Made by a program: the position numbers and the translations under genes. Below the pieces are notes generated by a model that ran no database searches, was not told the DNA's origin, and saw only the letters and a program-made list of their open reading frames with translations. Positions 43,000 through 51,870 of a stretch of 64,000 bases of DNA are shown piece by piece. The stretch covers positions 1 through 64,000 of the forward strand of contig NZ_FMCU01000012.1 in assembly GCF_900091525.1 (NCBI RefSeq). The letters are read 5' to 3'. This DNA is from Micromonospora matsumotoense. Lineage in GTDB: Bacteria; Actinomycetota; Actinomycetes; Mycobacteriales; Micromonosporaceae. Positions within the stretch are counted from its first letter, which is position 1; every line of letters starts with the position of its first letter.

Positions 43000-43989
43000 A
43001 TGACCGACCGGGTCCGCCTGACCGAGTACGCGCGTGGTGGCGGCTGCGCCTGCAAGATCCCGCCGGGAGAGCTGGAGGCGATGGTCGCCGGTCTCGGCCC
43101 GGCCACCGGCACCGCCGAGTTGCTGGTCGGCCTGGACCACGGCGACGACGCCGCGGTGGTCCGGCTGGACGAGCGGACCGGCCTGGTCACCACCGCCGAC
43201 TTCTTCACCCCGGTCGTCGACGACGCCTACGACTGGGGGCGGATCGCCGCCGCCAACGCCCTCTCTGACGTGTACGCCATGGGCGGCACCCCGCTGGTCG
43301 CCCTGAACCTGCTCTGCTGGCCCCGGGACACCCTCCCGCTGGAGCTGGCCCGGGAGGTGCTGCGCGGCGGTCAGGACGTGGCCCGGGAGGCCGGCTGCCA
43401 CCTGGCCGGCGGGCACAGCGTGGACGACGACGGCCCCAAGTACGGGCTGGCGGTGACCGGGCTGGTGCGTCCCGAGGAGCTGATCACCCTGGACGGCGGC
43501 CGGGCCGGGCTGCCGCTGTCGCTGACCAAGCCACTCGGTGTCGGGGTGCTGAACACCCGGCACAAGGCCACCGGTGAGGTGTCCGCCGAGGCGGTGGCGT
43601 TGATGACCACCCTCAACCGGGACGCGGCCCGCGCCGCCGTCGCGGCCGGTATCCGCTGCGGCACCGACGTGACCGGCTTCGGACTGCTCGGGCACGCCTC
43701 GAAGCTGGCCCGGGCGAGCGGGCTCACGGTGGCGATCGACGCCGCCCGGGTGCCCTACCTGCCCGGTGCCCGGGAGGCGGTCCGCGACGGGTACGTCAGC
43801 GGTGGCACCCGCCGCAACCTGGACTGGGTGGCGCCGTGGACCGGGTTCGGGTCGACCGGTGAGGAGGATCGGCTGCTGCTGGCCGACGCGCAGACCTCCG
43901 GTGGGCTGCTGCTCGCCGGCGAGGTGCCCGGCGGCACGGTGATCGGCGAACTACTGCCCCGGGGCGAGTCGATGGTCGTCATCCGCTGA
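43000..43989 (+). CDS. selD: Selenophosphate synthase SelD
   Basis: 329 residues. Makes selenophosphate from selenide and ATP for selenocysteine or selenouridine. N-terminal glycine-rich loop has Cys-Ala-Cys-Lys (GGCACKI), so catalytic Cys and Lys are kept and no Sec codon is used. DHGDDAAV, ATP-binding NALSDVYAMGGTPL, LAGGHSVDD, GTDVTGFGLLGHA and QTSGGLL are the family motifs. selA, selB, tRNA-Sec and a selenoprotein gene are absent from the window. Confidence 0.94.
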   Translation: MTDRVRLTEYARGGGCACKIPPGELEAMVAGLGPATGTAELLVGLDHGDDAAVVRLDERTGLVTTADFFTPVVDDAYDWGRIAAANALSDVYAMGGTPLVALNLLCWPRDTLPLELAREVLRGGQDVAREAGCHLAGGHSVDDDGPKYGLAVTGLVRPEELITLDGGRAGLPLSLTKPLGVGVLNTRHKATGEVSAEAVALMTTLNRDAARAAVAAGIRCGTDVTGFGLLGHASKLARASGLTVAIDAARVPYLPGAREAVRDGYVSGGTRRNLDWVAPWTGFGSTGEEDRLLLADAQTSGGLLLAGEVPGGTVIGELLPRGESMVVIR

Positions 43990-44192
43990 CGCGCCGTCCG
44001 GCTGGCCAGCCGGGGGCACCGTACCCGATAAACTGTCATCTTCCCGCTACTCCGTGCAATGAGGCACTGGGAAATTTTGCCCGGAATGGTCACAGACCGG
44101 TAACTTGCCCCCGGTTGAGGTCAAATGCCCCCCACCATCGTGAGTAAGGCCCGATCCGGAGGCCGGTGGGACTAACGCAGCGAGGAGGCGGC

Positions 44193-44672
44193 ATGACCGA
44201 GCTGTGGAACTGGAGAATCGACCGCGCCGCACCCGTGGAGGTGTACCCGGCCCTGGCCGAGGCGCTCGGTCGGGTGGTGATGCCCCTGGCCGTGGCCGAT
44301 CCGGCCCGGCTGCCCACGTACGCGGTGATCTGCGACGTCTGGGAGGCCCCGGGGGAGTTCGGCACGATCGTCGACTGCTACGGCGTACCCGAGTCGCTGC
44401 ACGAGCTGAGCGCGGTCGCCGCGCTGGCCCGGCTGCTCGACCGGGACTGCCTGCTGCCCGACGACACCCTCGACGCCGGCCGGCACCTGCTGGTCGCGCC
44501 GGGAGGCACGATCCGCCCGGTGCACTTCGAGGTGACCGAGACCGACGACGGTGAGGTGCTGTCCGCCCGCCGGCTCTGCACCCTGGCGCACCCGGGCTGT
44601 CGGGGCTGGTCGCGGTGCTGCCGCTCGCGTTGGGCACCCGACTCGGTCAACCCGGCCCTGGCCGCCGCCTGA
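44193..44672 (+). CDS. Hypothetical protein
   Basis: 159 residues, not recognised. Begins MTELWNWRIDRAAPVEVYPAL; the middle is acidic with Val/Leu strands (GEFGTIVDCYGVPESL...). The C terminus has three Cys and basic residues (CRGWSRCCRSRW). No signal or membrane segment. ATG follows GAGGAGG. Confidence 0.6.
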   Translation: MTELWNWRIDRAAPVEVYPALAEALGRVVMPLAVADPARLPTYAVICDVWEAPGEFGTIVDCYGVPESLHELSAVAALARLLDRDCLLPDDTLDAGRHLLVAPGGTIRPVHFEVTETDDGEVLSARRLCTLAHPGCRGWSRCCRSRWAPDSVNPALAAA

Positions 44673-44839
44673 CCGCCCCCGCCTGACCAACCCGCCCCGG
44701 GCCGTCCTGCGGGTTCGCCACCCGGACCCGCCGGGTGCGGCCGTCCGGCCCGCTGCGGGCCCGTCCACGGCCGGTGGGCCAGGGCGCAGCCGGTGAGTCA
44801 GCCGGTGGCCCGTCCACGGCGGGTGGTCCAGCGGGTGGG
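44673..44839. other. Short GC-rich gap
   Basis: No gene. It holds imperfect direct copies of a CCGGTGGCCCGTCCACGGC-type unit (near 44750-44825) that may be remnants of a minisatellite. Confidence 0.4.
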
Positions 44840-45067
44840 TCAGGGCGCGGCGGTGGGGCGGACGCCCCGGACCTGCAACTGGTCCAGCAGGGTCGCGGTG
44901 GCGGCGGTCACCGCGCTCACCGCCGCCTCGAACGCCGCCGCGTTGTGCGCGGCCGGGGCCCGGAAACCGGACACCTTCCGCACGTACTGCAACGCCGCCG
45001 CCTCGATGTCGGCCGGCGTGACCGTCGGGACGTACGGCTCACGCAGGGTCTTGATGCTCCGGCACAT
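44840..45067 (-). CDS. DUF2277 protein
   Basis: 75 residues starting with MCRSIKTLREP, the hallmark of DUF2277, with LQYVRKVSGFRAPAAHN conserved. ATG at 45067 after GAGGAGAAGCC. Function unknown. Divergent from miaB by 66 bases. Confidence 0.9.
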   Translation of the reverse strand: MCRSIKTLREPYVPTVTPADIEAAALQYVRKVSGFRAPAAHNAAAFEAAVSAVTAATATLLDQLQVRGVRPTAAP

Positions 45068-45133
45068 GGCTTCTCCTCGTGGGGGTCTTCCCGGTCGGCC
45101 CGGACCGGGCGGCCCGGATACGCTGTGCATGTC

Positions 45134-46657
45134 ATGACTACCGCAGCCGTGGGCAGCCCGCGCACCTACCAGGTGCGCACGTACGGCTGCCAGATGAACG
45201 TGCACGACTCCGAGCGCATCTCCGGCCTGCTGGAACAGGCAGGTTACGTGCGGCTCGCCGAGGCCGACGACAACCCGGACGTGGTGGTGTTCAACACCTG
45301 TGCCGTCCGGGAGAACGCCGACAACCGGCTCTACGGCAACCTCGGTCACCTGCGCCCCGTGAAGGACAGGCATCCGGGGATGCAGATCGCCGTCGGTGGC
45401 TGCCTGGCCCAGAAGGACCGCGGCGACATCGTCCGCAAGGCCCCCTGGGTGGACGTGGTGTTCGGCACCCACAACATCGGCTCCCTGCCGGTGCTGCTGG
45501 AACGGGCCCGGCACAACACCGCCGCCGAGGTGGAGATCCTCGAATCCCTCGACGTCTTCCCGTCCACCCTGCCGGCCCGGCGCGAGTCGACGTACGCCGG
45601 CTGGGTGTCGATCTCGGTGGGCTGCAACAACACCTGCACGTTCTGCATCGTGCCCGCCCTGCGCGGCAAGGAGAAGGACCGCCGCCCCGGCGACGTCCTC
45701 GCCGAGGTGCGTGCCCTGGTCGCCGAGGGGGTGCTGGAGGTGACCCTGCTCGGCCAGAACGTCAACTCCTACGGCGTCGAGTTCGGCGACCGGTACGCCT
45801 TCGGCAAGCTGCTGCGCGCCTGCGGCGACATCGACGGGCTGGAGCGGGTCCGGTTCACCAGCCCGCACCCGAAGGACTTCACCGACGACGTGATCGCCGC
45901 GATGGCCGAGACCCCGAACGTCTGCCACTCGCTGCACATGCCGTTGCAGTCCGGCTCCGACGACGTGCTCAAGGCGATGCGTCGGTCCTACCGGTCCGAG
46001 CGCTACCTGGGGATCATCGACAAGGTCCGGGCGGCGATGCCGGACGCGGCGATCACCACCGACATCATCGTCGGTTTCCCCGGCGAGACCGAGGCCGACT
46101 TCCAGCACACCCTGGACGTGGTGCGCGCGGCCCGGTTCTCCTCGGCGTTCACCTTCCAGTACTCCAAGCGCCCCGGCACCCCGGCCGCCACCATGCCCGA
46201 CCAACTGCCCAAGCAGGTGGTGCAGGAGCGTTACGAGCGGCTGATCGCCACGGTCGAGGAGATCACCTGGGCGGAGAACAAGCGCCTGGTCGGCGAGACC
46301 GTCGAGGTGCTGGTCGCCGTCGGCGAGGGCCGCAAGGACGAGCGCACCGGCCGGCTCTCCGGCCGGGCCCGCGACGGCCGCCTGGTGCACTTCGCCACCG
46401 GCGCGACCGGCCAGCCCGGCGCGAGCAGTCAGCCCGGCGCGATCCGGCCGGGGGACATCGTGCACACCACCATCACGTACGCCGCCCCGCACCACCTCAA
46501 CGCCGACGGCGCCCCGCTGGCGCACCGGCGCACCCGGGCCGGTGACGCCGCCGAGGCGGGCCGCGCCCCGCGTACCCCCGGGGTGGTGCTCGGGTTGCCC
46601 ACGGTCGGTGTGCCGGCCGCGCCGCCCGCGCCGACGACCGGCTGCGCCGCGCACTGA
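45134..46657 (+). CDS. miaB: tRNA-i6A37 methylthiotransferase MiaB
   Basis: 507 residues. N-terminal UPF0004 domain with three cluster Cys (YGCQMN, NTCAVRE, GGCLAQ), radical SAM domain with CNNTCTFC, and a C-terminal TRAM domain followed by about 50 extra residues. Adds a methylthio group to i6A at tRNA position 37; the i6A is made by miaA at 51867 in this window. ATG at 45134. Confidence 0.96.
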   Translation: MTTAAVGSPRTYQVRTYGCQMNVHDSERISGLLEQAGYVRLAEADDNPDVVVFNTCAVRENADNRLYGNLGHLRPVKDRHPGMQIAVGGCLAQKDRGDIVRKAPWVDVVFGTHNIGSLPVLLERARHNTAAEVEILESLDVFPSTLPARRESTYAGWVSISVGCNNTCTFCIVPALRGKEKDRRPGDVLAEVRALVAEGVLEVTLLGQNVNSYGVEFGDRYAFGKLLRACGDIDGLERVRFTSPHPKDFTDDVIAAMAETPNVCHSLHMPLQSGSDDVLKAMRRSYRSERYLGIIDKVRAAMPDAAITTDIIVGFPGETEADFQHTLDVVRAARFSSAFTFQYSKRPGTPAATMPDQLPKQVVQERYERLIATVEEITWAENKRLVGETVEVLVAVGEGRKDERTGRLSGRARDGRLVHFATGATGQPGASSQPGAIRPGDIVHTTITYAAPHHLNADGAPLAHRRTRAGDAAEAGRAPRTPGVVLGLPTVGVPAAPPAPTTGCAAH

Positions 46658-46757
46658 CCCGTCGGGTCCGGCGGCGCCCCCTGCCCGGGGGCGGGCCGAC
46701 CCCGACCGGGGCCCGCGAGCGGCGGACCCCGATCGGTGCGCGGGCGGCGATCCGGCA

Positions 46758-46800
46758 GGCGGGTCGCCGGCCGACGGGCAACGTCGACCGGCGACCCGCC
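46758..46800. terminator. Bidirectional terminator between miaB and GH5 gene
   Basis: Perfect 13-bp stem GGCGGGTCGCCGG / CCGGCGACCCGCC (46758-46770, 46788-46800) with an inner CGAC/GTCG pair. Between convergent genes. Confidence 0.8.
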
Positions 46801-46825
46801 GGTGGGCACTACGGACGGTCTCGGC

Positions 46826-48475
46826 TCAGCAGGCGGTGCCCTGGAGCTTCACCGTGGCCGGGGCGGCGGCCGTACCGTTGGCGGTGAAGCCCACGGTGAC
46901 CGACGCGCCCGCCGCCAGGGACGGCGCGTAGCTCGGCCCGGCGGCGGTCACCGTCGTGCCGGACTGGGTGACGGTGGCGTTCCAACCGCTGACCAGGGTG
47001 ACCCCGGCCGGCCAGGCCCAGGTCACCGACCAGGGGTTGGCCGCCGACGAACTGGTGTTCTTCACCGTCAGCTCGCCCTGGAAACCACCCTGCCACGCGC
47101 TGACCTGCTTGTAGGTGGCGGTGCAGCCACCGGTCGGCGGGGGCGTGGTGGTCGGCGGCGGGGTGGTGGTCGGCGGCGGCGTCGTCGGGCCGGTGGTGGT
47201 CGGCGTCGGCGTCGGGGTGCCGGTCGGGTCGGTCCCGCCACCCACCGGCGCGATCAGGTACGGCTGGAGGATCGCCTGCTTGGCGGTGTTGATGTTGGTC
47301 CAGTCGTCCAGCGCGATGCCCCCGGTGTCACCCGAGTTCGGGTTCCACGACCAGTAGGTGAAGGACATCCCGTTGACCCCGGTGCCGGTGTAGGCCATCA
47401 ACTTCTCCAGCCACACCTTGTCCCGGGGGTCGGCCAGGGTGCTGCCGAACTCACCCATCATGATCGGGGCGATGTTCTGCTTGTAGAGGTAACCCCAGTA
47501 CCTGTCCCAGATCGCCGGCAGGTTCGCCGGGTAGTCGGCGGCCTTGAACCAGTTCTGCTCGTAGACGCTGGTGGCGTACTCGTGCGGCGAGTAGACCAGC
47601 CGGTTCGCCACGTTCAGCCGGACCGGGAACTGCCCGGCCTTGGACAGGTTGCCACCCCACCAGCCGCAGTCCTCGTCGTTGCTGGGGTCGTTGTCCCAGA
47701 CGTTCGACAGGCCGCCGCTGGGGCAGCTCACCCCCTCCACGAAGATCAGCCAGTTCGGCTGCACGCCGAGGATGGCGTTGCCGGCCCGCTCGGCGGCCAG
47801 CCGCCAGTCCCGGGTGGTGTCGCCGCAGCCCCAGCAGGCGCCGGTGGCGGCCGGGTTGGTGCCCTCGGCGTGCGGCTCGTTGTGCAGGTCCGCGCCGATC
47901 ACCGTGGTGTTGCCGGCATACCGCTGGGCCAGCATCTTCCAGTCGGCGAGCCAGGTCGCCTCGGAGACCGTCGGGGTGTACCAGAGCGGCGACTGCCCGG
48001 CCGCCGTCGGCCGGTGCCGGTCCAGGATGACCCGCATGCCCTTGCTGCCGGCGTAGGCGATCACCTTGTCCAGGATCTGCAACGGCGAGAGCCCGACCAG
48101 GTCCGGGTTGACGAAGTCGTTGATCCCGCTGGCCGTCGCGCCCGGCTTCACCGAGTCGTTCGAGTACGGGACGCGCAGCGTGTTGTAGCCCAGGCTGGCC
48201 ATCTTGTCGAGCTGCCCGCGCCACGGGTTGTTCGACCACAGGCCGTGGAACGTCCGGTTGTCGGTCTCCATGCCGAACCAGTTGATGCCGGTCAGCCGTA
48301 CCGTCGCGCCGGTGGCGTCGACGATCTTGTTGCCGTTCGTGTGCAGGTAACCGGTGCCGGTGCCGCCGACTGCGGCGGCGGCCGGCGTGGTGCTGATGGC
48401 CGTGGCGACGAGCACGCCGGCCGCGGCGGTGGCGAGCGCGGTGAGCGCAGCGCCGATGATGCGGGGTCGGTACAT
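46826..48475 (-). CDS. Secreted GH5 endoglucanase with CBM2 domain
   Basis: 549 residues. Signal peptide (1-34, ending APAAAA-like), then a glycoside hydrolase family 5 barrel. Catalytic acid/base Glu in ADLHNEPH and nucleophile Glu in IMMGEFGS; TGINWFGMET and RVPYSND also fit. A Pro/Thr linker (about 425-450) leads to a C-terminal cellulose-binding CBM2 (CTATYKQVSAWQGGFQGELTV...). Degrades beta-1,4-glucan outside the cell. No classic CebR operator (TGGGAGCGCTCCCA) was seen upstream. Confidence 0.93.
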   Translation of the reverse strand: MYRPRIIGAALTALATAAAGVLVATAISTTPAAAAVGGTGTGYLHTNGNKIVDATGATVRLTGINWFGMETDNRTFHGLWSNNPWRGQLDKMASLGYNTLRVPYSNDSVKPGATASGINDFVNPDLVGLSPLQILDKVIAYAGSKGMRVILDRHRPTAAGQSPLWYTPTVSEATWLADWKMLAQRYAGNTTVIGADLHNEPHAEGTNPAATGACWGCGDTTRDWRLAAERAGNAILGVQPNWLIFVEGVSCPSGGLSNVWDNDPSNDEDCGWWGGNLSKAGQFPVRLNVANRLVYSPHEYATSVYEQNWFKAADYPANLPAIWDRYWGYLYKQNIAPIMMGEFGSTLADPRDKVWLEKLMAYTGTGVNGMSFTYWSWNPNSGDTGGIALDDWTNINTAKQAILQPYLIAPVGGGTDPTGTPTPTPTTTGPTTPPPTTTPPPTTTPPPTGGCTATYKQVSAWQGGFQGELTVKNTSSSAANPWSVTWAWPAGVTLVSGWNATVTQSGTTVTAAGPSYAPSLAAGASVTVGFTANGTAAAPATVKLQGTAC

Positions 48476-48804
48476 ACGGGCTCCACTTCGAATGCCCGGC
48501 GTCGCGACGGCGACGCAGGGCGGAGAACCAGGGATTCACCGGCCGCCGCCCGCCCGTCCCGCTCCTGCGGGGGTACGCGGACAGTGCGCGGCACGCCGGG
48601 TCACGTGGACGCGGCCACTCGCTGCGGTGCACCGGCGACTCCCGACGACGGTGTCCGTCGTCGGTGCCCTCGCGCCGGTGGGATCGACCTGGCTCTGCCG
48701 CTCATTCTGATCAGCCGGCCTCGATGCGTCAACCGCTGGCCCCGCGCCCGCCCCCGCGCCCCTCCCGCCGACCCGTCGGTGGGTCCCCGGCGATCCGGGT
48801 ACGC
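48476..48804. other. Upstream region of GH5 gene
   Basis: No gene recognised. It includes a perfect hairpin CCGACGACGG-TGT-CCGTCGTCGG at 48642-48664, which could be an operator or mRNA hairpin. The remainder shows no clear promoter. Confidence 0.5.
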
Positions 48805-48840
48805 GTGAGCCCCCGGTCCCAGACGGGACCGGGGGCTCAC
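48805..48840. terminator. Strong terminator after DUF349 gene
   Basis: Perfect 16-bp stem with AGAC loop: GTGAGCCCCCGGTCCC (48805-48820) and its complement (48825-48840). Confidence 0.9.
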
Positions 48841-48850
48841 GGATCGGCTC

Positions 48851-48882
48851 TGCTCAGCCGGCGGCCTGCTCAGCCGGCGGCC
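48851..48882. repeat. 16-bp tandem duplication across the DUF349 stop codon
   Basis: TGCTCAGCCGGCGGCC occurs twice in a row. On the reverse strand each copy codes ..A-A-G-stop, so the stop codon itself has been duplicated; the second copy is non-coding. Confidence 0.9.
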
Positions 48883-50081
48883 TGCTCGGCGAGCTGGAGG
48901 AACTGCCGCTTGGAGGCGAGCGCCTGCTCGGCCTCCTTGACCCGACGGGCGTCCCCGGCGGCCTGGGCCCGGGCGAGCCGCTCCTCGGCCTCGGCGACCT
49001 GCGCCCGCATCTGCGCGAGCAGCGGGTTGTCCTCCTTGGTGGTCCGCCGCCAGGCGGAGTCCATCACCTCGCGGACCTTGTCGTCGATCGCCCGCAGTCG
49101 CCGTTCCAGGCTGGTGGCCGCCTCCCGGGGCACCCGGCCGGCCTCGTGCCACTGGGCCTGGATGTCCCGCAGCCTGGCCTGTGCACCCTTCGGGTCACCG
49201 TCGACGTCCAACGCCTCGGCCTCGACCAGGAGCGCCTGCTTGCGCTCCAGGTTGGCCCGCTGCTCGTTGTCCCGGGCCGAGAAGACCTCGCTGCGCCGGC
49301 TGAAGAAGGCGTCCTGCGCGGCGCGGAACCGTTCCCAGAGCTTCTGCTCCGACTCCTTGGAGGCGCGCGGGGCGGCCTTCCACTGGTTCATCAGTTCCTT
49401 GAGCTGGTTGGCGGTGGCCGCCCAGTCGGTGGAGTCGGAGAGCTTCTCGGCCTCGGCGACCAGCTCCTCCTTGGCCGTGTGCGCCTGCTTGCGCTGCTGG
49501 TCGAGGGAGGCGAAATGGGCGCCCCGACGCCGGGTGAAGCCGTCCCGGGCGGCGGCGAACCGCTTCCACAGCTCACCGTCGGCCTTCTTGTCGACCCCCC
49601 GGATGGTCTTCCACTCGTCGAGGATCTCCTTGAGCCGGTCACCGGCGGTCTTCCAGCCGGTCGACTCGGCGGCCAGCTTCTCGGCCTCCTCGACCAGGGC
49701 GGTCTTGCGGGCGAGCGCCTCACCCCGGGCAGCCTCCCGGGCGGCGCGGGCCTCGCCGGCCTTCTCCTCGGCGACGACGGCGAGCTTGTCCAGGCGCGCG
49801 GCGAGGGCGTCGATGTCCCCGACGACGTGCGCCTCGGCCAGCGAGCCACGGATCCGCCGGACCGTGCTCAGCGAACCACCCGCGTCGGCGGCGCCGGAGT
49901 TGAGCCGGGCCTCGGTCAGGTCCACCTCGGTGACCAGGTCGGCGAAGCGGCGGGCGAAGTGGGCCAGCCCCTCCTCGGGGGCCCCCGCCTGCCAGGATCC
50001 GACCACCCGCTCGCCCTCGCTGGTCTTCACGTACACGGTGCCGTCCGCGTCCACCCGTCCGAAGGCAGTCCAGTCGCTCAT
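48870..50081 (-). CDS. DUF349 coiled-coil protein
   Basis: 403 residues. After a 70-residue beta domain (SDWTAFGRVDADGTVYVKT), the protein is helical with four or more DUF349 repeats, each with the pattern W-x5-A...LW.RFR.A.D.FF (for example KLWERFRAAQDAFFSRR). Known DUF349 proteins are cytoplasmic and poorly characterised. ATG at 50081 after GAGGATG. Confidence 0.88.
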   Translation of the reverse strand: MSDWTAFGRVDADGTVYVKTSEGERVVGSWQAGAPEEGLAHFARRFADLVTEVDLTEARLNSGAADAGGSLSTVRRIRGSLAEAHVVGDIDALAARLDKLAVVAEEKAGEARAAREAARGEALARKTALVEEAEKLAAESTGWKTAGDRLKEILDEWKTIRGVDKKADGELWKRFAAARDGFTRRRGAHFASLDQQRKQAHTAKEELVAEAEKLSDSTDWAATANQLKELMNQWKAAPRASKESEQKLWERFRAAQDAFFSRRSEVFSARDNEQRANLERKQALLVEAEALDVDGDPKGAQARLRDIQAQWHEAGRVPREAATSLERRLRAIDDKVREVMDSAWRRTTKEDNPLLAQMRAQVAEAEERLARAQAAGDARRVKEAEQALASKRQFLQLAEQAAG

Positions 50082-50267
50082 GTGCACATCCTCGTTCTCC
50101 CGGCGTCGACGGGAAACCCCCCGCGATCGCCGCCACGGCGCAGCCAACTTGCTCCCGGCATTGTCACAGGTCCGCCCCCGTCCGCGTCGAGCGCCTGTCT
50201 CTGACCGTGACCATACGGTGTCCTAGCACCCACACACAGACTCCGCGGGGGGAGTGTCGCAATCCGC

Positions 50268-50292
50268 CGTACGCTGTACCGTACGACGTACG
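50268..50292 (+). promoter_or_regulatory. CGTACG-rich operator-like cluster
   Basis: CGTACG occurs at 50268, 50280 and 50287 with TGTAC between, inside the promoter region of the gene at 50335. Such GTAC repeats look like a TetR-type operator. Confidence 0.4.
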
Positions 50293-50334
50293 AGATGCTG
50301 CCGCCCGATCGACGGGCGGGCGAGGAGGAGCAGG

Positions 50335-50784
50335 ATGACCCAGTCCCAGACCCGGATGACGCCCCCGGCCGACCCCGGTTTCGTGCCCGACGCGGCCGAT
50401 TTCGCCGAGTTGGACGAGTGGTTCCGCCACTACGACGCCCTGGCCGAGGCGGGTGACGTCGCCGGCACCGCCGAGTTGGCGATGTTCCCGCTGAACACGG
50501 TCACCGACGACGCGGCGGGTGAGGGCTCCGCGCGTCAGCTCGACCGGGCGGCATACCTGGAGATGATGGGCGGCGTGCTCGGTGGCGGTGGCGACCTGCG
50601 GATGGAGAGCCGCCGCACGCCGTACTTCCTCACCCGGAGCCTGGCCGTGGTGCTCACCGAGGCCGAGTTCACCCTCGACGGCGCACGCCAGCGGGTGCGC
50701 TACGCCGACCTGCTGGTCCGCACCGGTGGGCAGTGGCGGTTCCAGACCATGGTCCAGGGCGGCTGGGGCGGCCAACCGGGCTGA
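50335..50784 (+). CDS. SnoaL-like / NTF2-fold hypothetical protein
   Basis: 149 residues. Helix-rich N terminus (DFAELDEWFRHYDALAEAGDVAGTAELAMFP) and strands RYADLLVRTGGQWRFQTMVQGG fit a cystatin-like NTF2 fold found in DUF4440/SnoaL proteins. No catalytic residues assigned. ATG follows GAGGAGGAG. Confidence 0.7.
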   Translation: MTQSQTRMTPPADPGFVPDAADFAELDEWFRHYDALAEAGDVAGTAELAMFPLNTVTDDAAGEGSARQLDRAAYLEMMGGVLGGGGDLRMESRRTPYFLTRSLAVVLTEAEFTLDGARQRVRYADLLVRTGGQWRFQTMVQGGWGGQPG

Positions 50785-51020
50785 TCCCGGCATCGGGGTT
50801 GCCGACCGGGTGGGTCCGGGCGGCGGCGCTGATCCCGGCGTCGGGCTGCCGGCCGGGACGGTCCGGGCGTTCGGGCTGCCGCCCGGGACGGTCCGGGCGT
50901 CGTGCTGCCGGCCAGGTTGGTCCGGTGGCGGGCTGCCGACCGGGTCGGTTCGGGCGTCGCGTTGCCGACCGGGTGGGTCCGGTGGCGGGCTGCCGCAGCG
51001 GTGGGGCAGGCGGGGCGGTC
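50785..51020. repeat. Degenerate 28-30-bp minisatellite
   Basis: About seven imperfect copies of a unit like GGGCTGCCGCCCGGGACGGT plus CCGGGCGTC, spaced 28-30 bases. No gene is present in this gap; the repeat ends just before the promoter of the gene at 51046. Confidence 0.7.
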
Positions 51021-51045
51021 GGGGCCGGGCCGCTAACGTTGCCTG

Positions 51046-51870
51046 GTGCCCCTGGTCGCCGCCGCCGTCTGCCCGCATCCGCCGCTGATCGTGCCCGAGC
51101 TGGCCGGGGCCGCCGCGCCCGAACTGGCGGAACTCCGCGCCGCCTGTGCCGCCGCGGTCACCGCCCTCTACGCCGCCGGGGCGGCCACCGTCGTGCTGGT
51201 CGGCTCCGGTGGGCACACCGCCGAACTGGACCTGCCCCGGCAGGGCAGCTTCGCCCCCTGGGGATTGCCCCTGGCGGTGCGCCTCGGCGGGGGATCGGCC
51301 CGTACCGACCCCGGCAGCGGCGACGATCTGCTGCCGCTGAGTCTGCTGGTCGGGGCCTGGCTGGTCGACCGGGTCGCCCCCCCGACGCCGACGGCCTGGC
51401 GGATGGTGAGCGTCGGGCCCGACGAGCCGGTCGACCGGTGTGCCGCCCTCGGGGCCGGACTCGGGGTGGACGGGCCGTGGGCCCTGCTGGTGCTGGGCGA
51501 CGGCTCGTCCTGCCACGGCCCGAAGGCGCCCGGCTACGACGACCCGCGCGCCGGGGCGTACGACGAGGGGGTGGCCCGGGCCCTGGCCGACGCGGACGCC
51601 GACGCGCTGCTCGGCCTGGACCCGGCGGTCTCGGCGCAGCTGGGGGCCGCCGGCCGGCCCGCCTGGCAGGTGCTGGCCGGCGCGGTCCGCGCGGCCGGCG
51701 GCGACTGGCGCGGCGAACTGCGCCACCACTCGCATCCCTACGGGGTGGGCTACCTGGTGGCCTCGTGGTCCCGGCCGACGCAGGCGGGACCGGGCGAGGA
51801 CCAGGCGGATGCGACGGTGCCGGTTGCCGTCGGACCGGGCGGGGCATGGACCGGCGGGCCGGCGCGGTGA
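51046..51870 (+). CDS. Class III extradiol dioxygenase (LigB-like) family protein
   Basis: 274 residues. Begins VAAAVCPHPPLIVPEL, like the LigB fold, where His residues near the start bind metal. VVLVGSGGHTAELDLP, LLVLGDGSSCHGPKAPGYDD and YGVGYLVASW follow the actinobacterial subfamily that sits before miaA. Substrate unknown. GTG at 51046 lies six bases after TAACGT, so the mRNA may be leaderless. GTGA overlap with miaA. Confidence 0.82.
   Translation: MPLVAAAVCPHPPLIVPELAGAAAPELAELRAACAAAVTALYAAGAATVVLVGSGGHTAELDLPRQGSFAPWGLPLAVRLGGGSARTDPGSGDDLLPLSLLVGAWLVDRVAPPTPTAWRMVSVGPDEPVDRCAALGAGLGVDGPWALLVLGDGSSCHGPKAPGYDDPRAGAYDEGVARALADADADALLGLDPAVSAQLGAAGRPAWQVLAGAVRAAGGDWRGELRHHSHPYGVGYLVASWSRPTQAGPGEDQADATVPVAVGPGGAWTGGPAR

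Noticed and set aside
50785..51020. A coding gene made of repeats
   Set aside because: The frame open here merely extends the miaA frame upstream; it has no ribosome site and no domain.
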